A stretch of 51,913 nt of DNA, from positions 1 through 51,913 of the forward strand of contig NZ_JANFAU010000021.1 of NCBI RefSeq assembly GCF_026130605.1, given 5' to 3'. Below are positions 34,937 through 43,545 of this stretch, in pieces. The position numbers were made by a program, and so were the translations under genes. The notes beneath the pieces are model-generated. The model was not told the DNA's origin. It saw nothing but the letters and a program-made list of their open reading frames with translations, and ran no database searches. The stretch is from Sphingomonas lycopersici (GTDB lineage Bacteria; Pseudomonadota; Alphaproteobacteria; Sphingomonadales; Sphingomonadaceae). Position 1 is the stretch's first letter. Each line of letters starts with the position of its first letter.

Positions 34937-36331
34937 TCAGGCCACGCCGGCGTTGGCGCGGCGGCGGCCGTAGAGGAAATAGAGCACCAGCCCGGCAACG
35001 TTCCACAGCAGGAAATATTCCTGCGTGCGATGCGGCAGGCTGAAGAACAGATAGATGCACCCCAGCACCCCGATCGTCCCCACCAGCGGCGCGAACGGGG
35101 TGCGGAAGGTGCGCGGGGCATCGGGCGCACGGCGGCGCATCACCAGCATGCACACGCACACCGCGACGAACGCCGCAAGCGTCCCGGCATTGGCGAGCGC
35201 AGCGATCGCGTCGAGCGGCATCACCCCGGCGATGATCGCGACCAGCACCGCGGTGAGCAAGGTGATGCGGACCGGCGAGCCACGCCGCGAGACCTTCGCC
35301 AGCGCCTCGGGCAGCAGCCCGTCGCGCGCCATCACGAAGAAGATGCGGCTCTGCCCGAACAGGAAGCCGAGCAGCACCGTCGGCAGCGCGACCACCGCGC
35401 TGACCGCGAGGAAGGTCGCGAACCCCGGGCGCCCGATCTCGCGCAGGATCAGCGCGAGCGGCTCGGGGCTGTCGGCGAAACGCGTGAACGACAAGGCGCC
35501 GACCGCGGCGACCGCGACGAGCATATAGATCGCGATGCATGCCATCATCGATCCGACGATGCCGATCGCCAGATCGCGCCCCGGATTGCGCGTCTCCTCC
35601 GCCGCGGTGGAGATCGCGTCGAAGCCGTAGAAGGCGAAGAAGATGATCGCCGCCGCCGCCATCACCCCGCGCTCGGCGCCGCTGTCGGTGACATGCTTGG
35701 CGAAGCCGAACGGCATGAACGGATCGAGGTTGGCGCCGTTGAAATGCGGCAGCGCGATCGCGACGAACACCGCCAGCGCGATCATCTTGATCACCACGAG
35801 GACGGCATTGAGCGTCGCGCTCTCGCGCGTGCCGGCCATCAGCAGCCCGGCGACCACCGCGATGATGAATACCGCAGGGACGTTCATCAGCCCGCCCAGC
35901 GCCGGTCCTTTGGTGAGCTCGGCCGGGAAGCCGAAGGGGGTCAGCAGCGGCGCGGCATAGCCCGACCAGCCGACCGCGACGGTCGAGACGACGAGCGAAT
36001 ATTCGAGGATCAGCGACCAGCCGATCACCCAGGCGATCACCTCGCCGAGCACCGCATAGCTATAGGTATAGGCGCTCCCCGAGGCGGGGATCATCGTCGC
36101 CATTTCGGCATAAGCGAGCGCGGCACAGGCGCAGATCGCGCCGGCGATGACGAACGACAGGATCACCGCCGGCCCGGCGCGATCCGCGCCGACCCCGATC
36201 AGCGTCAGGATGCCGGTGCCGACGATCGCGCCGACGCCAAGTGCGACGAGATGCGGCCACGACAAAGTCCGCGCCAGGGCGCGCTCCGGCGGTTGTTCGA
36301 CGATCGTCTTGCGACGCAACAGGCTGGCCAT
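34937..36331 (-). CDS. Amino acid permease (APC superfamily, CAT-like)
   Basis: Membrane transporter of 464 aa with about twelve helices. The first helix carries the APC signature HLVALGVGAIVGTGILTLIG, followed by ATMIPASGSAYTYSYAVLGE, the consensus of cationic/neutral amino acid permeases (YfnA/CAT group). A cytosolic segment AAEETRNPGRDLAIGI is also typical. The substrate cannot be set from sequence. It is divergent from hemF, and its terminator is clear. Confidence 0.9.
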   Translation of the reverse strand: MASLLRRKTIVEQPPERALARTLSWPHLVALGVGAIVGTGILTLIGVGADRAGPAVILSFVIAGAICACAALAYAEMATMIPASGSAYTYSYAVLGEVIAWVIGWSLILEYSLVVSTVAVGWSGYAAPLLTPFGFPAELTKGPALGGLMNVPAVFIIAVVAGLLMAGTRESATLNAVLVVIKMIALAVFVAIALPHFNGANLDPFMPFGFAKHVTDSGAERGVMAAAAIIFFAFYGFDAISTAAEETRNPGRDLAIGIVGSMMACIAIYMLVAVAAVGALSFTRFADSPEPLALILREIGRPGFATFLAVSAVVALPTVLLGFLFGQSRIFFVMARDGLLPEALAKVSRRGSPVRITLLTAVLVAIIAGVMPLDAIAALANAGTLAAFVAVCVCMLVMRRRAPDAPRTFRTPFAPLVGTIGVLGCIYLFFSLPHRTQEYFLLWNVAGLVLYFLYGRRRANAGVA

Positions 36332-36512
36332 TCACGCCCCCCTCAATGGCTTTGCTGGATGGTCAGGCCGTAACAGATGAGACGAGCGGTGCAAACCTCG
36401 CCCCCGTTCTGCTCGCGCTGCTGCTGGTTTCTCCTCGCTCTGGCGCGAACCGAGGGAAGAAGAATCCGCGCAACGGTTGCCAGCCCGCCGGCCGATGCTT
36501 ACCGCCTGTCCG

Positions 36513-37355
36513 ATGCAACCGCTTGACGAACAACAATCCACCGCGCGTGCCTGGTTCGAGCAACTCCGCGATCTGATCTGCGCCGAATTCGAGGCGATCG
36601 AGCGCGAGGCCGGGTCCGACGCGCGGTTCGATTATATCGCCTGGGATCGCACCGATCCGAGCGGCGCGCCGGGCGGCGGCGGGGTGCGCGGGGTGATGAA
36701 GGGCCGCGTGTTCGAGAAGGTCGGGGTCAACGTCTCGACCGTCGGCGGCGCGTTCGAGGGCGAATTCGGCAAGACGATCCACGGCGCCGCCGAGGACCCG
36801 CGCTTCTTCGCCACCGGGATCAGCCTCGTCGCGCATATGGCCAACCCGCACGTCCCCGCGGTGCATATGAACACGCGTTTCCTGGTGACCACCAAGCGCT
36901 GGTTCGGCGGCGGGGCGGATCTCAACCCGCCGCTGCCGGTGGCCGAGGATACCGAGGATTTCCACGCCACGCTGAAGGCCGCCTGCGATGCGCACGACCC
37001 GGTGCATTATCCGCGCTTCAAAGAATGGGCGGACGATTATTTCTATATCCCGCATCGCAAGGTGCATCGCGGGGTGGGCGGGATCTTCTACGATCATCTC
37101 GAGGGCGATTTCGCGACCAATTTCGCCTTCACCCAGGATGTCGGGCGCGCGTTTCTCGCGGTTTTCCCGCGTATCGTGCGGCGGCGGATGGGGCTGCCGT
37201 TCACCGAGGCGGAGCTGGCCGCGCAGCGCGAATGGCGCGGGCGCTATGCCGAATTCAACCTCGTCTACGATCGCGGCACATTGTTCGGGCTCAAGACCGG
37301 GGGCAATATCGACGCGATCCTGATGAGCCTGCCCCCGCTCGCGACCTGGAGCTGA
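36513..37355 (+). CDS. hemF: Oxygen-dependent coproporphyrinogen III oxidase
   Basis: Aerobic haem biosynthesis enzyme that decarboxylates coproporphyrinogen III to protoporphyrinogen IX; 280 aa from the ATG at 36513. Two earlier in-frame starts (TTG 36477, ATG 36495) would add non-homologous residues. Family blocks are GGGGVRGVMKGRVFEKVGVN, HMNTRFLV, WFGGGADLNPPLP and HRGVGGIFYDHLEGDF. The GNAT gene starts 8 bases after the stop, suggesting co-transcription. Its presence fits the aerobic, haem-rich respiratory chain encoded in this window. Confidence 0.95.
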   Translation: MQPLDEQQSTARAWFEQLRDLICAEFEAIEREAGSDARFDYIAWDRTDPSGAPGGGGVRGVMKGRVFEKVGVNVSTVGGAFEGEFGKTIHGAAEDPRFFATGISLVAHMANPHVPAVHMNTRFLVTTKRWFGGGADLNPPLPVAEDTEDFHATLKAACDAHDPVHYPRFKEWADDYFYIPHRKVHRGVGGIFYDHLEGDFATNFAFTQDVGRAFLAVFPRIVRRRMGLPFTEAELAAQREWRGRYAEFNLVYDRGTLFGLKTGGNIDAILMSLPPLATWS

Positions 37356-37363
37356 GCCGCGCG

Positions 37364-37957
37364 ATGGGCCTGACCCCGGTTCCCGACGACCAGCTCGCGA
37401 CGATCGTCACCTCGCTGGTGATGACGCGGCGCCCGCCGCTCCGCCCCTCCGCGCCGAGCGCGCTGCGGCTGGTGCATTGGCTCGCGCCGGAGCCCGACAA
37501 ATATCGCGCCCTGTTCCGCCGCGTCGGCGGGCCGTGGCTGTGGTATTCGCGGCTGGCGATGGACGATGCGCGGCTGAGCGAGATCATCCGCGCGCCCGCG
37601 GTGTCGGTCTTCGCGGTGGTCGATCGCGCGGGGATCGAGGTGGGGATGGTCGAGCTCGATCACGCGCATCCCGGCGTGTGCGAGCTTTCCTATTTCGGGC
37701 TGGTGCCCGAACTGGCCGGCAGGGGCCACGGGCGCTGGCTGATGAGCGAGGCGATGACCCGGGCGTGGCGCGCGGATGTGACCAAGGTGACGGTCAACAC
37801 CTGCACGCTCGATCACCCGTCCGCGCTCAATTTCTATCGCGCGCAGGGCTTTGTCGCGGTCAAGCGGACGATCGAGACCTTTCCCGATCCGCGCGCGCTG
37901 GGGCTGTTGCCGGCGGACGCCGCGCCTCACATCCCGTTGCTGGCGAGCCGGCGATAG
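37364..37957 (+). CDS. GNAT family N-acetyltransferase
   Basis: Acetyltransferase-fold protein of 197 aa. The acetyl-CoA loop ELAGRGHGRWLMSEAM follows the beta strand LSYFGLVP, the usual R/Q-x-x-G-x-G/A arrangement; the C-terminal part HPSALNFYRAQGFV is also typical. The substrate is unknown. The ATG at 37364 begins MGLTPVPDDQL after GAGCCGCGCG, a poor ribosome site, so translation may depend on hemF. Its 3' end overlaps the convergent membrane-protein gene by 31 bases. Confidence 0.85.
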   Translation: MGLTPVPDDQLATIVTSLVMTRRPPLRPSAPSALRLVHWLAPEPDKYRALFRRVGGPWLWYSRLAMDDARLSEIIRAPAVSVFAVVDRAGIEVGMVELDHAHPGVCELSYFGLVPELAGRGHGRWLMSEAMTRAWRADVTKVTVNTCTLDHPSALNFYRAQGFVAVKRTIETFPDPRALGLLPADAAPHIPLLASRR

Positions 37958-38673
37958 ATCGCGATCCCGACCCCGAGGATCGCGATCTGATAGGCTGCCT
38001 CGGCCGCTGCCATCACCGCATCGGCCAGCGCGAGCACGATCGGATTCTCATGCCCCGCCGAGCGCAGGAAGCTGTCCGCCGGGCTCAGCGGCACGCGGAT
38101 CAGATATTGCGCGAGGAAGATCAGTACCACCGCGCCGAGCACGCCCCACCATTCGCCGCGCGTCACCCGCCAGCTTCGCCCGACCGCGCGCGCCGCGCCG
38201 ATCGGCGCCTCGACCACCAAAGCGGGGATCGTCGCGATCAGCCGCGCCTGCATGTAGAGGCCGGGCAGCACGAACAGCCAGAACCCCAATGAGATCGGGA
38301 TCGCCATCAGCAGATAGGCGAGAAAGAACCGGCCGAAGCGCCGCGCCGCGGTGATCAGCGCGGTGCGCACATCGGGGCGCGCCGGGTGGATCAGCAGGAT
38401 GGTGAGCGCCGCCATCCCATAGATGCCGACCAGATTGACCAGCAGATACCAGCCGGCATTGGCCTGCATCCAGCTATAGATCGCCTGCGCCCATGCCTGC
38501 ATCGCGGCGCGATCGCCGGTCGATTGCGGCAGCGCGGGCGGCGGCGCGACGAGCAATTGCACCGCGAAATTGGGCAGGAACAGGAACGGCGCCGCGACGC
38601 GCAGCACCAGATCGCCCTCGCGGCGCAGGATCGTCCATGCGTCGGCGAGGACGCGACCAAGAGTGAGTTTCAT
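37927..38673 (-). CDS. Multi-pass membrane protein of unknown function (1)
   Basis: Function not recognised; 248 aa with about five or six hydrophobic segments (LRVAAPFLFLPNFAVQLL, WYLLVNLVGIYGMAALTILL, FFLAYLLMAIPISLGFWLFV, WGVLGAVVLIFLAQYLI). The amphipathic stretch GAARAVGRSWRVTRGEWWGVLG resembles the membrane domain seen ahead of glycerophosphodiester phosphodiesterases in other bacteria, but no catalytic domain is present. It is coupled to the upstream membrane gene by a 4-base overlap and its 3' end overlaps the convergent GNAT gene. Confidence 0.75.
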   Translation of the reverse strand: MKLTLGRVLADAWTILRREGDLVLRVAAPFLFLPNFAVQLLVAPPPALPQSTGDRAAMQAWAQAIYSWMQANAGWYLLVNLVGIYGMAALTILLIHPARPDVRTALITAARRFGRFFLAYLLMAIPISLGFWLFVLPGLYMQARLIATIPALVVEAPIGAARAVGRSWRVTRGEWWGVLGAVVLIFLAQYLIRVPLSPADSFLRSAGHENPIVLALADAVMAAAEAAYQIAILGVGIAIYRRLASNGM

Positions 38674-39482
38674 GCCCGGTCGAGCTGTTCGCGCGCGGCG
38701 CCGTAGAATTGGGCGCTGAATACCGCCTGCACCACGCTGAAACCCGCGGTGAGCACGCTGGTCGCGAGCGCGACGAGCAGGAACGCGCCGGTCCGGCCGA
38801 ACACGATCTGCCCGACGCTGCCGAACACCCAGGTCACCGCGGTGAGCAGGACGACCGCGACGATGGCATAAAGAAGCATCACCCCGAGCAGCTTCAACGT
38901 GCTGCCGCGCGTCAGCGCAAAGGCGCGGGCAAAGGCGCCGAGCCCGCGCCGCTCATTGGTGACCACCGCAAACAGCGGGACGAGCCGCGCGCTGACCCAC
39001 AAGGCGGCGATCGCAAGGATCAGGAAGCCGATCATCGCGCTGCCGGCGCGCGACGGATCGATCACCGGCGGCGCGCCCTGCTGCAGCTTCGCCATGTCGA
39101 CATTGCCCGCGAGCAGCCAGGTCATCGGCACCGCGACGACGATGACCGTCACCAGCATCGCCACCAGCAGCACCCCGATCCCCGCGGGCAAGCGCCGGCG
39201 CGCGATCGCGATCGCCTGATGCCGGTCGACCGCGGGGTCGCTGGCCATCGCGGTCATCGCCAGCACGCCCCAGATGGCGAGCACCAGCACCGCCAGCCCG
39301 ACCAGCGCGGCAAGCACGCGCAGGCCACCCCCCGCCCCGCCGCTCGCCGCGACGAAGCGCAGGATCGTCTGCAGCAACGAGGGCAGGAACAGGAACAGCC
39401 CGGCGAGCCATGCTAATAGGCCGGCGCGGCCAGCGATCACTTCGCACGTTCGATCCCAAACCGTGCCGATCCGTATCATCAT
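38670..39482 (-). CDS. Multi-pass membrane protein of unknown function (2)
   Basis: Function not recognised; 270 aa. It has a layout similar to that of the downstream gene: hydrophobic segments (LLAWLAGLFLFLPSLLQTI, VLLVAMLVTVIVVAVPMTWL, LLGVMLLYAIVAVVLLTAV) around an amphipathic GLGAFARAFALTRGSTLKLLG, which parallels GAARAVGRSWRVTRGEWWG there. The two are therefore probably distant paralogues or subunits of one membrane complex. The ATG at 39482 is preferred to the upstream start at 39569 because AGGTGG precedes it and the longer frame overlaps lipB. It overlaps the next gene by four bases. Confidence 0.75.
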   Translation of the reverse strand: MMIRIGTVWDRTCEVIAGRAGLLAWLAGLFLFLPSLLQTILRFVAASGGAGGGLRVLAALVGLAVLVLAIWGVLAMTAMASDPAVDRHQAIAIARRRLPAGIGVLLVAMLVTVIVVAVPMTWLLAGNVDMAKLQQGAPPVIDPSRAGSAMIGFLILAIAALWVSARLVPLFAVVTNERRGLGAFARAFALTRGSTLKLLGVMLLYAIVAVVLLTAVTWVFGSVGQIVFGRTGAFLLVALATSVLTAGFSVVQAVFSAQFYGAAREQLDRA

Positions 39483-39547
39483 GCGCCACCTGTAACCCAT
39501 TGCCCCCGCGCTTGCCAATCGAGCGTCGCGGTCGCATCTGGGCGCGC

Positions 39548-40225
39548 GTGGACCAAGCAGCCAACCCATCAGCCGCGATCGAATGGCGCGTATCGCCCGG
39601 GCTTACCGATTATACCGCCGCGCTGGCCGAGATGGAGGCGCGCGCCGCCGCGATCGCCGCGGGAGAGACGGCCGAGCTGATCTGGCTGGTCGAGCATCCC
39701 CCGGTCTATACCGCGGGCACCAGCGCGGATCCCGCCGAGCTGATCGACCCCCGTTTCCCGGTGGTCAGCGCCCGGCGCGGCGGGCGTTACACCTATCACG
39801 GGCCGGGGCAGCGCGTCGGCTATCTGATGCTCGATCTCACGCGGCGCGGGCGCGACGTGCGGCATTTCGTCCATTCGGTCGAAGGCTGGGTGATCGATGC
39901 GCTGGCCGAGCTGGGGATCGAAAGCTTCCGCGCGCCGGGGCGGATCGGCATCTGGACGATCGATCGCGCGGGGCACGAGGCGAAGATCGGCGCGATCGGG
40001 GTGCGCGTGCGGCGTTGGGTGACCTTTCACGGCTTTTCGGTGAACCTCTCGCCGAACCTCGCCGATTTCGGCGGGATCGTGCCGTGCGGGATCGCCGAAT
40101 ATCCCGTCACCAGCGCGGAAATGCTTGGCGCACCACATAATCTTGCAACCTTTGACGCGGCTTTGGCGTTGACGCGGGACCGATTTCTCGAAAGGCTTTC
40201 TTGTGCTCGTGAAAACGAGACTTGA
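39548..40225 (+). CDS. lipB: Octanoyl-[acyl-carrier-protein]:protein transferase
   Basis: Transfers octanoyl groups from ACP to lipoyl domains in lipoate synthesis; 225 aa from a GTG start at 39548. The family blocks LIWLVEHPPVYTAGTSA, GGRYTYHGPGQRVGYLMLDL and GRIGIWTIDRAGHEAKIGAIG are present. The catalytic Lys lies in HEAKIGAIGVR and the acyl-accepting Cys in GGIVPCGIAEYPVTS. No ATG lies near the start of homology, so GTG is the best choice. It is divergent from the membrane-protein pair, with a 65-base gap. Confidence 0.94.
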   Translation: MDQAANPSAAIEWRVSPGLTDYTAALAEMEARAAAIAAGETAELIWLVEHPPVYTAGTSADPAELIDPRFPVVSARRGGRYTYHGPGQRVGYLMLDLTRRGRDVRHFVHSVEGWVIDALAELGIESFRAPGRIGIWTIDRAGHEAKIGAIGVRVRRWVTFHGFSVNLSPNLADFGGIVPCGIAEYPVTSAEMLGAPHNLATFDAALALTRDRFLERLSCARENET

Positions 40226-40250
40226 GAGCGCGGCCAGATGCGACTAATGT
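40222..40250 (+). promoter_or_regulatory. Sigma70-like promoter for the small lipoprotein
   Basis: TTGAGA, a 17-base spacer and TAATGT begin at the lipB stop codon and end 63 bases before the next ATG. This is a consensus match only. Confidence 0.4.
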
Positions 40251-40313
40251 CCCCCTCGATTTGGGGATTAATGGCCAAGCTGCCGTCCAAATCTACTGTC
40301 TAGGGAGCTTTCA

Positions 40314-40562
40314 ATGCGTGCTATTTCCAAGATCCTGACCGGTACGGCCATTGCGGCGGCGGCTCTGGCCGTCTCGGCCTGTGGCTCGAAGACCGAGACC
40401 AGCACCGAGAACACCACGATTACCGACATGAACGCCACCGAGGGCATGGACACCACCAGCGACAACATGACCGCGGTCGACAGCTCCATGAACGCTGGCG
40501 CGATGGCGAACGACGCGGGTGCGGCCGATGCCAATGCGGCTGCGCCGGGCAACGCCCACTGA
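40314..40562 (+). CDS. Small Ala/Asn-rich lipoprotein
   Basis: Function not recognised; 82 aa. The signal ends LAVSAC, with lipidation at C23. The mature 60 residues are rich in Thr, Asn, Ala, Met and Asp (TSTENTTITDMNATEGM) and should be disordered. Short entericidin-like or stress-related lipoproteins of this form are common in sphingomonads; any link to envelope stress is inference. It is expressed from its own promoter-like sequence and followed by a hairpin. TAGGGAGC precedes the ATG. Confidence 0.75.
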   Translation: MRAISKILTGTAIAAAALAVSACGSKTETSTENTTITDMNATEGMDTTSDNMTAVDSSMNAGAMANDAGAADANAAAPGNAH

Positions 40563-40590
40563 TAGGCCGCAAGGCAATCAGGAAAAGAAA

Positions 40591-40622
40591 GGGGCCGTCC
40601 GGGCGACCGGGCGGCCCTTCTC
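40591..40622 (+). terminator. Hairpin after the small lipoprotein
   Basis: GGGCCGTCCGG, loop GCGA, CCGGGCGGCCC (one G-T pair), then TTCTC: a strong stem with a weak T-tract. Confidence 0.7.
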
Positions 40623-40697
40623 ATTGGCGGGGACGGGCCATGACACGCCGGGCAAGCGCAATGCGACGGATCGAGTCAACGTTGTGACGAATCGGGG

Positions 40698-40726
40698 TTG
40701 GGTTGGCGGCCCAATCGGCCTAGAAT
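40698..40726 (+). promoter_or_regulatory. Sigma70-like promoter for the 40754 gene
   Basis: TTGGGT, a 17-base spacer and TAGAAT lie 28 bases upstream of the ATG. The -10 match is good, the -35 match partial. Confidence 0.4.
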
Positions 40727-40753
40727 CCCGCGCGTAGCGTGGGAGGACCTGGA

Positions 40754-41443
40754 ATGTCGTTGGGGCGGATCATCGGAGCGGGAGCAGCCGCGGGGGCTCT
40801 CTTGATGGCCGGGCCTGCCGCCGCGCAATTCTTCATGCAGGCCAAGGACGTCTCCGGCCAGCCGGTAACCGGCACCGAAACCGGGCTCGGCCCGTCGCTG
40901 CCGGGGGCCACCCCGGAGGAGGCGAAAGCCGCGATCATATGGAACGTGCGTGCCGCGCTGAACGTCGCCGCGCTGCAATGCCAGTTCGAGCCGACCCTGC
41001 TGGCGGTGAGCAATTACAATGCGATGCTCGTCGATCATAAGGTCGAGCTGAAACGTTCTTGGGACGTGCTCGGCAAATATTTCGCGCGCAACAACAAGAC
41101 GCCCAAGGCCGCGCAGAACGCGCTCGACCAGTTCGGCACCAAGACCTATTCGAGCTTCACCACGGTTGCCGCACAATATAATTTCTGCCTCGCCGCCAAT
41201 GACGTCGGCCGCGATATCGTTTTCGCGCCGCGCGGCGGCTTCGGCACGGTCGCGCTCCAGCGGATCCGCGAATTGCGCAACAGCCTGACGCCGTGGGGCG
41301 AGCAGCGCTTCCCGCGCTTCGTCTGGCCGCAGACGACGCTGCCGCGGCTCGATCCGATCTGCTGGAAGAACGGCGAGTGGCAGGTCAAGAAGTGCGGCGC
41401 GCAGAATTTCCCGCCCGCGGGCACGGGTATCGCGCAGCGCTGA
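40754..41443 (+). CDS. Secreted protein of unknown function
   Basis: Function not recognised; 229 aa. The signal peptide ends AGPAAA-QFFM at about residue 24. Four cysteines (ALQCQF, NFCLAA, DPICWK, VKKCGA) could form two disulfides in the periplasm. Segments TPEEAKAAIIWNVRAALNVAALQC and LAVSNYNAMLVDHKVELKRSWDVL are probably helical. The start is the ATG at 40754, not the upstream GTG, because GTGGGAGGACC supplies the ribosome site. It is convergent with queE, with a 69-bp palindrome between. Similar proteins seem confined to sphingomonads. Confidence 0.72.
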   Translation: MSLGRIIGAGAAAGALLMAGPAAAQFFMQAKDVSGQPVTGTETGLGPSLPGATPEEAKAAIIWNVRAALNVAALQCQFEPTLLAVSNYNAMLVDHKVELKRSWDVLGKYFARNNKTPKAAQNALDQFGTKTYSSFTTVAAQYNFCLAANDVGRDIVFAPRGGFGTVALQRIRELRNSLTPWGEQRFPRFVWPQTTLPRLDPICWKNGEWQVKKCGAQNFPPAGTGIAQR

Positions 41444-41476
41444 GACGAAGCGCTCGATCGGAATTACTATCCCCTG

Positions 41477-41545
41477 CCGCCCCGGCGCAGGCCGGGGTCC
41501 GGTTACGACCGGCCCGACACTGGCCCCCGGCCTGCGCCGGGGTGG
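41477..41545 (+). repeat. 69-bp palindromic element, copy 5
   Basis: Spans CCGCCCCGGCGCAGGCCGG to CCTGCGCCGGGGTGG with the loop TTACGACCGGCCCGACA. It lies between the convergent 40754 gene and queE. Confidence 0.9.
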
Positions 41546-41584
41546 ACGGTTTGGGAAGGTTCGGGTTTCGCCCCTCAATGCGTC

Positions 41585-42217
41585 TTAACGCAACCCCAGC
41601 ATCTTGTGCGTCTGGAGCGTCAGCCGCCAGCGCGGCCGCTGCATCACGAAGGCGATCGCCGCCGCGCGGTTCGCCTCGGCGTGCGGATCGTCGAGCGGCT
41701 GGACGAGCAGGTGCGCGAAATCCCAGCGCTCCATAGCATCGACATCGCTGCCCGGCTGCGGCCAGACGAGTTTGAGCTCGTCGCCCGAGCGTTGCACCGT
41801 CTCGCTGCCGGCCTTGGGGCTGATGCACACCCAGTCGATCGCGGGGTGGACCGGCAGGGTGCCGTTGCTCTCGATCGCGATCGCGAAGCCCGCCGCGTGG
41901 AGCGCATCGACCAAAGCGTCGTCGACCTGCAGCATCGGCTCGCCCCCGGTCAGCACCGCGAAGCGCTCGGCGGTATCGCCGTCCCACATCGCCGCCGCCG
42001 CTGCCGCCAGCGCTGCCGCATCGGCGAAGCGCGCGCCGCCCGCGCCGTCCATCCCGATGAAATCGGTATCGCAGAAACGGCAGATCGCGGTCGCGCGATC
42101 CTCCTCGCGGCCCGACCACAGGTTGCAGCCGGCGAAGCGCACGAACACCGCGCGGCGCCCGGCCTGCACGCCCTCGCCCTGGAGGGTCAGGAACATTTCC
42201 TTGACCGCGTAGCTCAT
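41585..42217 (-). CDS. queE: 7-carboxy-7-deazaguanine synthase
   Basis: Radical SAM enzyme of the queuosine/7-deazaguanine pathway, converting 6-carboxy-tetrahydropterin to 7-carboxy-7-deazaguanine; 210 aa from the ATG at 42217. The cluster motif is C-x14-C-x2-C (FAGCNLW to ICRFCDTDF) rather than the usual CxxxCxxC, the extended form known from Burkholderia QueE. VLTGGEPMLQ binds SAM. The start follows the queC stop after one base (TGACATG), so the two are coupled. The longer frame from 42271 would overlap queC. Confidence 0.94.
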   Translation of the reverse strand: MSYAVKEMFLTLQGEGVQAGRRAVFVRFAGCNLWSGREEDRATAICRFCDTDFIGMDGAGGARFADAAALAAAAAAMWDGDTAERFAVLTGGEPMLQVDDALVDALHAAGFAIAIESNGTLPVHPAIDWVCISPKAGSETVQRSGDELKLVWPQPGSDVDAMERWDFAHLLVQPLDDPHAEANRAAAIAFVMQRPRWRLTLQTHKMLGLR

Positions 42218-42218
42218 G

Positions 42219-42917
42219 TCACGGCGCCGGCGGGGTGACCGCATAAGCGGTCGGATCGGGCACACCGGCATCCTCGAACCCCTTGTGGCGCAGCCGGCAG
42301 CTATCGCACAGCCCGCAATGCAGCCCGCCGGGCGCGGGATCGTAACATGACCAGCTCACCCCCATCTCGATGCCGAGCCGCGCGCCTTCGCGCACGATAT
42401 CGGCCTTGGTCATCATCTGCAGCGGCGCGCGGATGCGGAACGGCGTGCCCTCGACCCCCGCCTTGGTGGCGAGCTCGGCAAGCGTCTCGAACCCGGCGAT
42501 GAATTCGGGCCGGCAATCGGGATAGCCCGAATAATCGAGTGCATTGACCCCGACATAGATGTCGCGCGCGCCGCTCGCCTCGGCCCAGCCGAGCGCGAGG
42601 CTGAGGAAGATCGTGTTGCGCGCGGGGACATAGGTGATCGGAATCCCCTCCCCCACGCCGTCCTTCGGCACGTCGATATCGTCGGTCAGCGCCGAGCCGC
42701 CGAACGCGCGCAGATCGAGCGGGAGCACGACATGCCGTTCCGCCCCCAGCATCTTCGCGACGCGCCGCGCCGCGGCGAGCTCGACCTGGTGCCGCTGATT
42801 ATAGTCGACCGACAGCGCGAGCACGCGAAAACCGGCCTCGCGCGCCAAAGCGGCGGAAACCAGTGAATCGAGGCCGCCCGAAACCAGGACGACCGCCAGC
42901 GGGGATTGGCTTGTCAT
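42219..42917 (-). CDS. queC: 7-cyano-7-deazaguanine synthase
   Basis: ATP-dependent enzyme making preQ0 from 7-carboxy-7-deazaguanine, the next step after QueE; 232 aa. The PP-loop motif SGGLDSLVSAALA is near the N-terminus, VDYNQRHQVE and ITYVPARNTIFLSLAL are conserved, and the zinc-binding Cys cluster is C-x8-C-x2-C-x2-C at the C-terminus (WSCYDPAPGGLHCGLCDSCRLR region). No preQ1 riboswitch is recognised in the 180 bases upstream, which instead hold the terminator of the previous gene. Confidence 0.95.
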   Translation of the reverse strand: MTSQSPLAVVLVSGGLDSLVSAALAREAGFRVLALSVDYNQRHQVELAAARRVAKMLGAERHVVLPLDLRAFGGSALTDDIDVPKDGVGEGIPITYVPARNTIFLSLALGWAEASGARDIYVGVNALDYSGYPDCRPEFIAGFETLAELATKAGVEGTPFRIRAPLQMMTKADIVREGARLGIEMGVSWSCYDPAPGGLHCGLCDSCRLRHKGFEDAGVPDPTAYAVTPPAP

Positions 42918-42957
42918 AAGAAAACGTCAGCTAGGGTCTCGCCGCGCGTCGCGCAAG

Positions 42958-42982
42958 AAAAAGGGCCGCCCGAAGGCGACCC
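42958..42982 (-). terminator. Terminator of the DUF3617-like gene
   Basis: On the minus strand GGGTCGCC, loop TTCG, GGCGGCCC is followed by TTTTT. It lies about 115 bases downstream of the DUF3617-like stop and 41 upstream of queC. Confidence 0.8.
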
Positions 42983-43096
42983 GAAGGATTCACGGCCGTC
43001 GCCGGCCGGATCAGGGAGAGAACGTGCTCCACGTAAAAAAGCACCACTCCCGTCTAGCCGATAAGACTTAACAGCTTCCTAACGCACTCACCGGGA

Positions 43097-43498
43097 TCAA
43101 CATTTTCCGGCGAGCCGCCCCTCGTAATCGAGATCGAACGGCGCGCCCTTCACCAGCCCCTGCGTCTGGAGGCGGATCAGGTTGCGATCCTCGACCTTGA
43201 TCGTCGTCCGGCCATAGCCGGCGCCGGGGCATTGATATTGCACCGTCACCTTATTGGGCGCGTTCTCGATCACATATTGCGGGCATTGCGCCGGGCCATG
43301 CATCAGCTGGAGCAATTGCCGCGGATCGCGCACGCAAATCTCCCGCGCGGCGGCACCGCGGTGGCCGATCTCGTGCAAACCCCAATTGCCGCGCTCGACA
43401 TTGCCGAGCGCCGCCATGCGCACATTCTGCGCCAGCGCGCCCGCGCTGAGCGCAACCACCAGCAGTGCCGCCGGACGAAGAAAGCCGAATCTTTTCAC
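43097..43498 (-). CDS. Secreted DUF3617-like protein
   Basis: Small exported protein, 133 aa. The signal peptide ends at about residue 23 (SAGALA-QNV). The mature part has ERGNWGLHEIG, a Cys in REICVRDP, TVQYQCPGAGYGRTTIKVE and a terminal PFDLDYEGRLAGKC, matching the general pattern of DUF3617 proteins of sphingomonads (conserved W, four Cys, terminal G-x-C). The function is unknown. It follows hslO by 47 bases on the same strand and ends at a terminator, so it may be the last gene of the arg-hslO unit. Confidence 0.75.
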   Translation of the reverse strand: MKRFGFLRPAALLVVALSAGALAQNVRMAALGNVERGNWGLHEIGHRGAAAREICVRDPRQLLQLMHGPAQCPQYVIENAPNKVTVQYQCPGAGYGRTTIKVEDRNLIRLQTQGLVKGAPFDLDYEGRLAGKC

Positions 43499-43545
43499 GA
43501 GCGAAACATATCAACGATTCACCGCAATCCAAGACCGCCTGACCG

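Noticed and set aside
42918..43096. preQ1 riboswitch upstream of queC
   Set aside because: No short pseudoknot pattern with the A-rich tail was seen. The region is explained by a terminator and GC-rich sequence.
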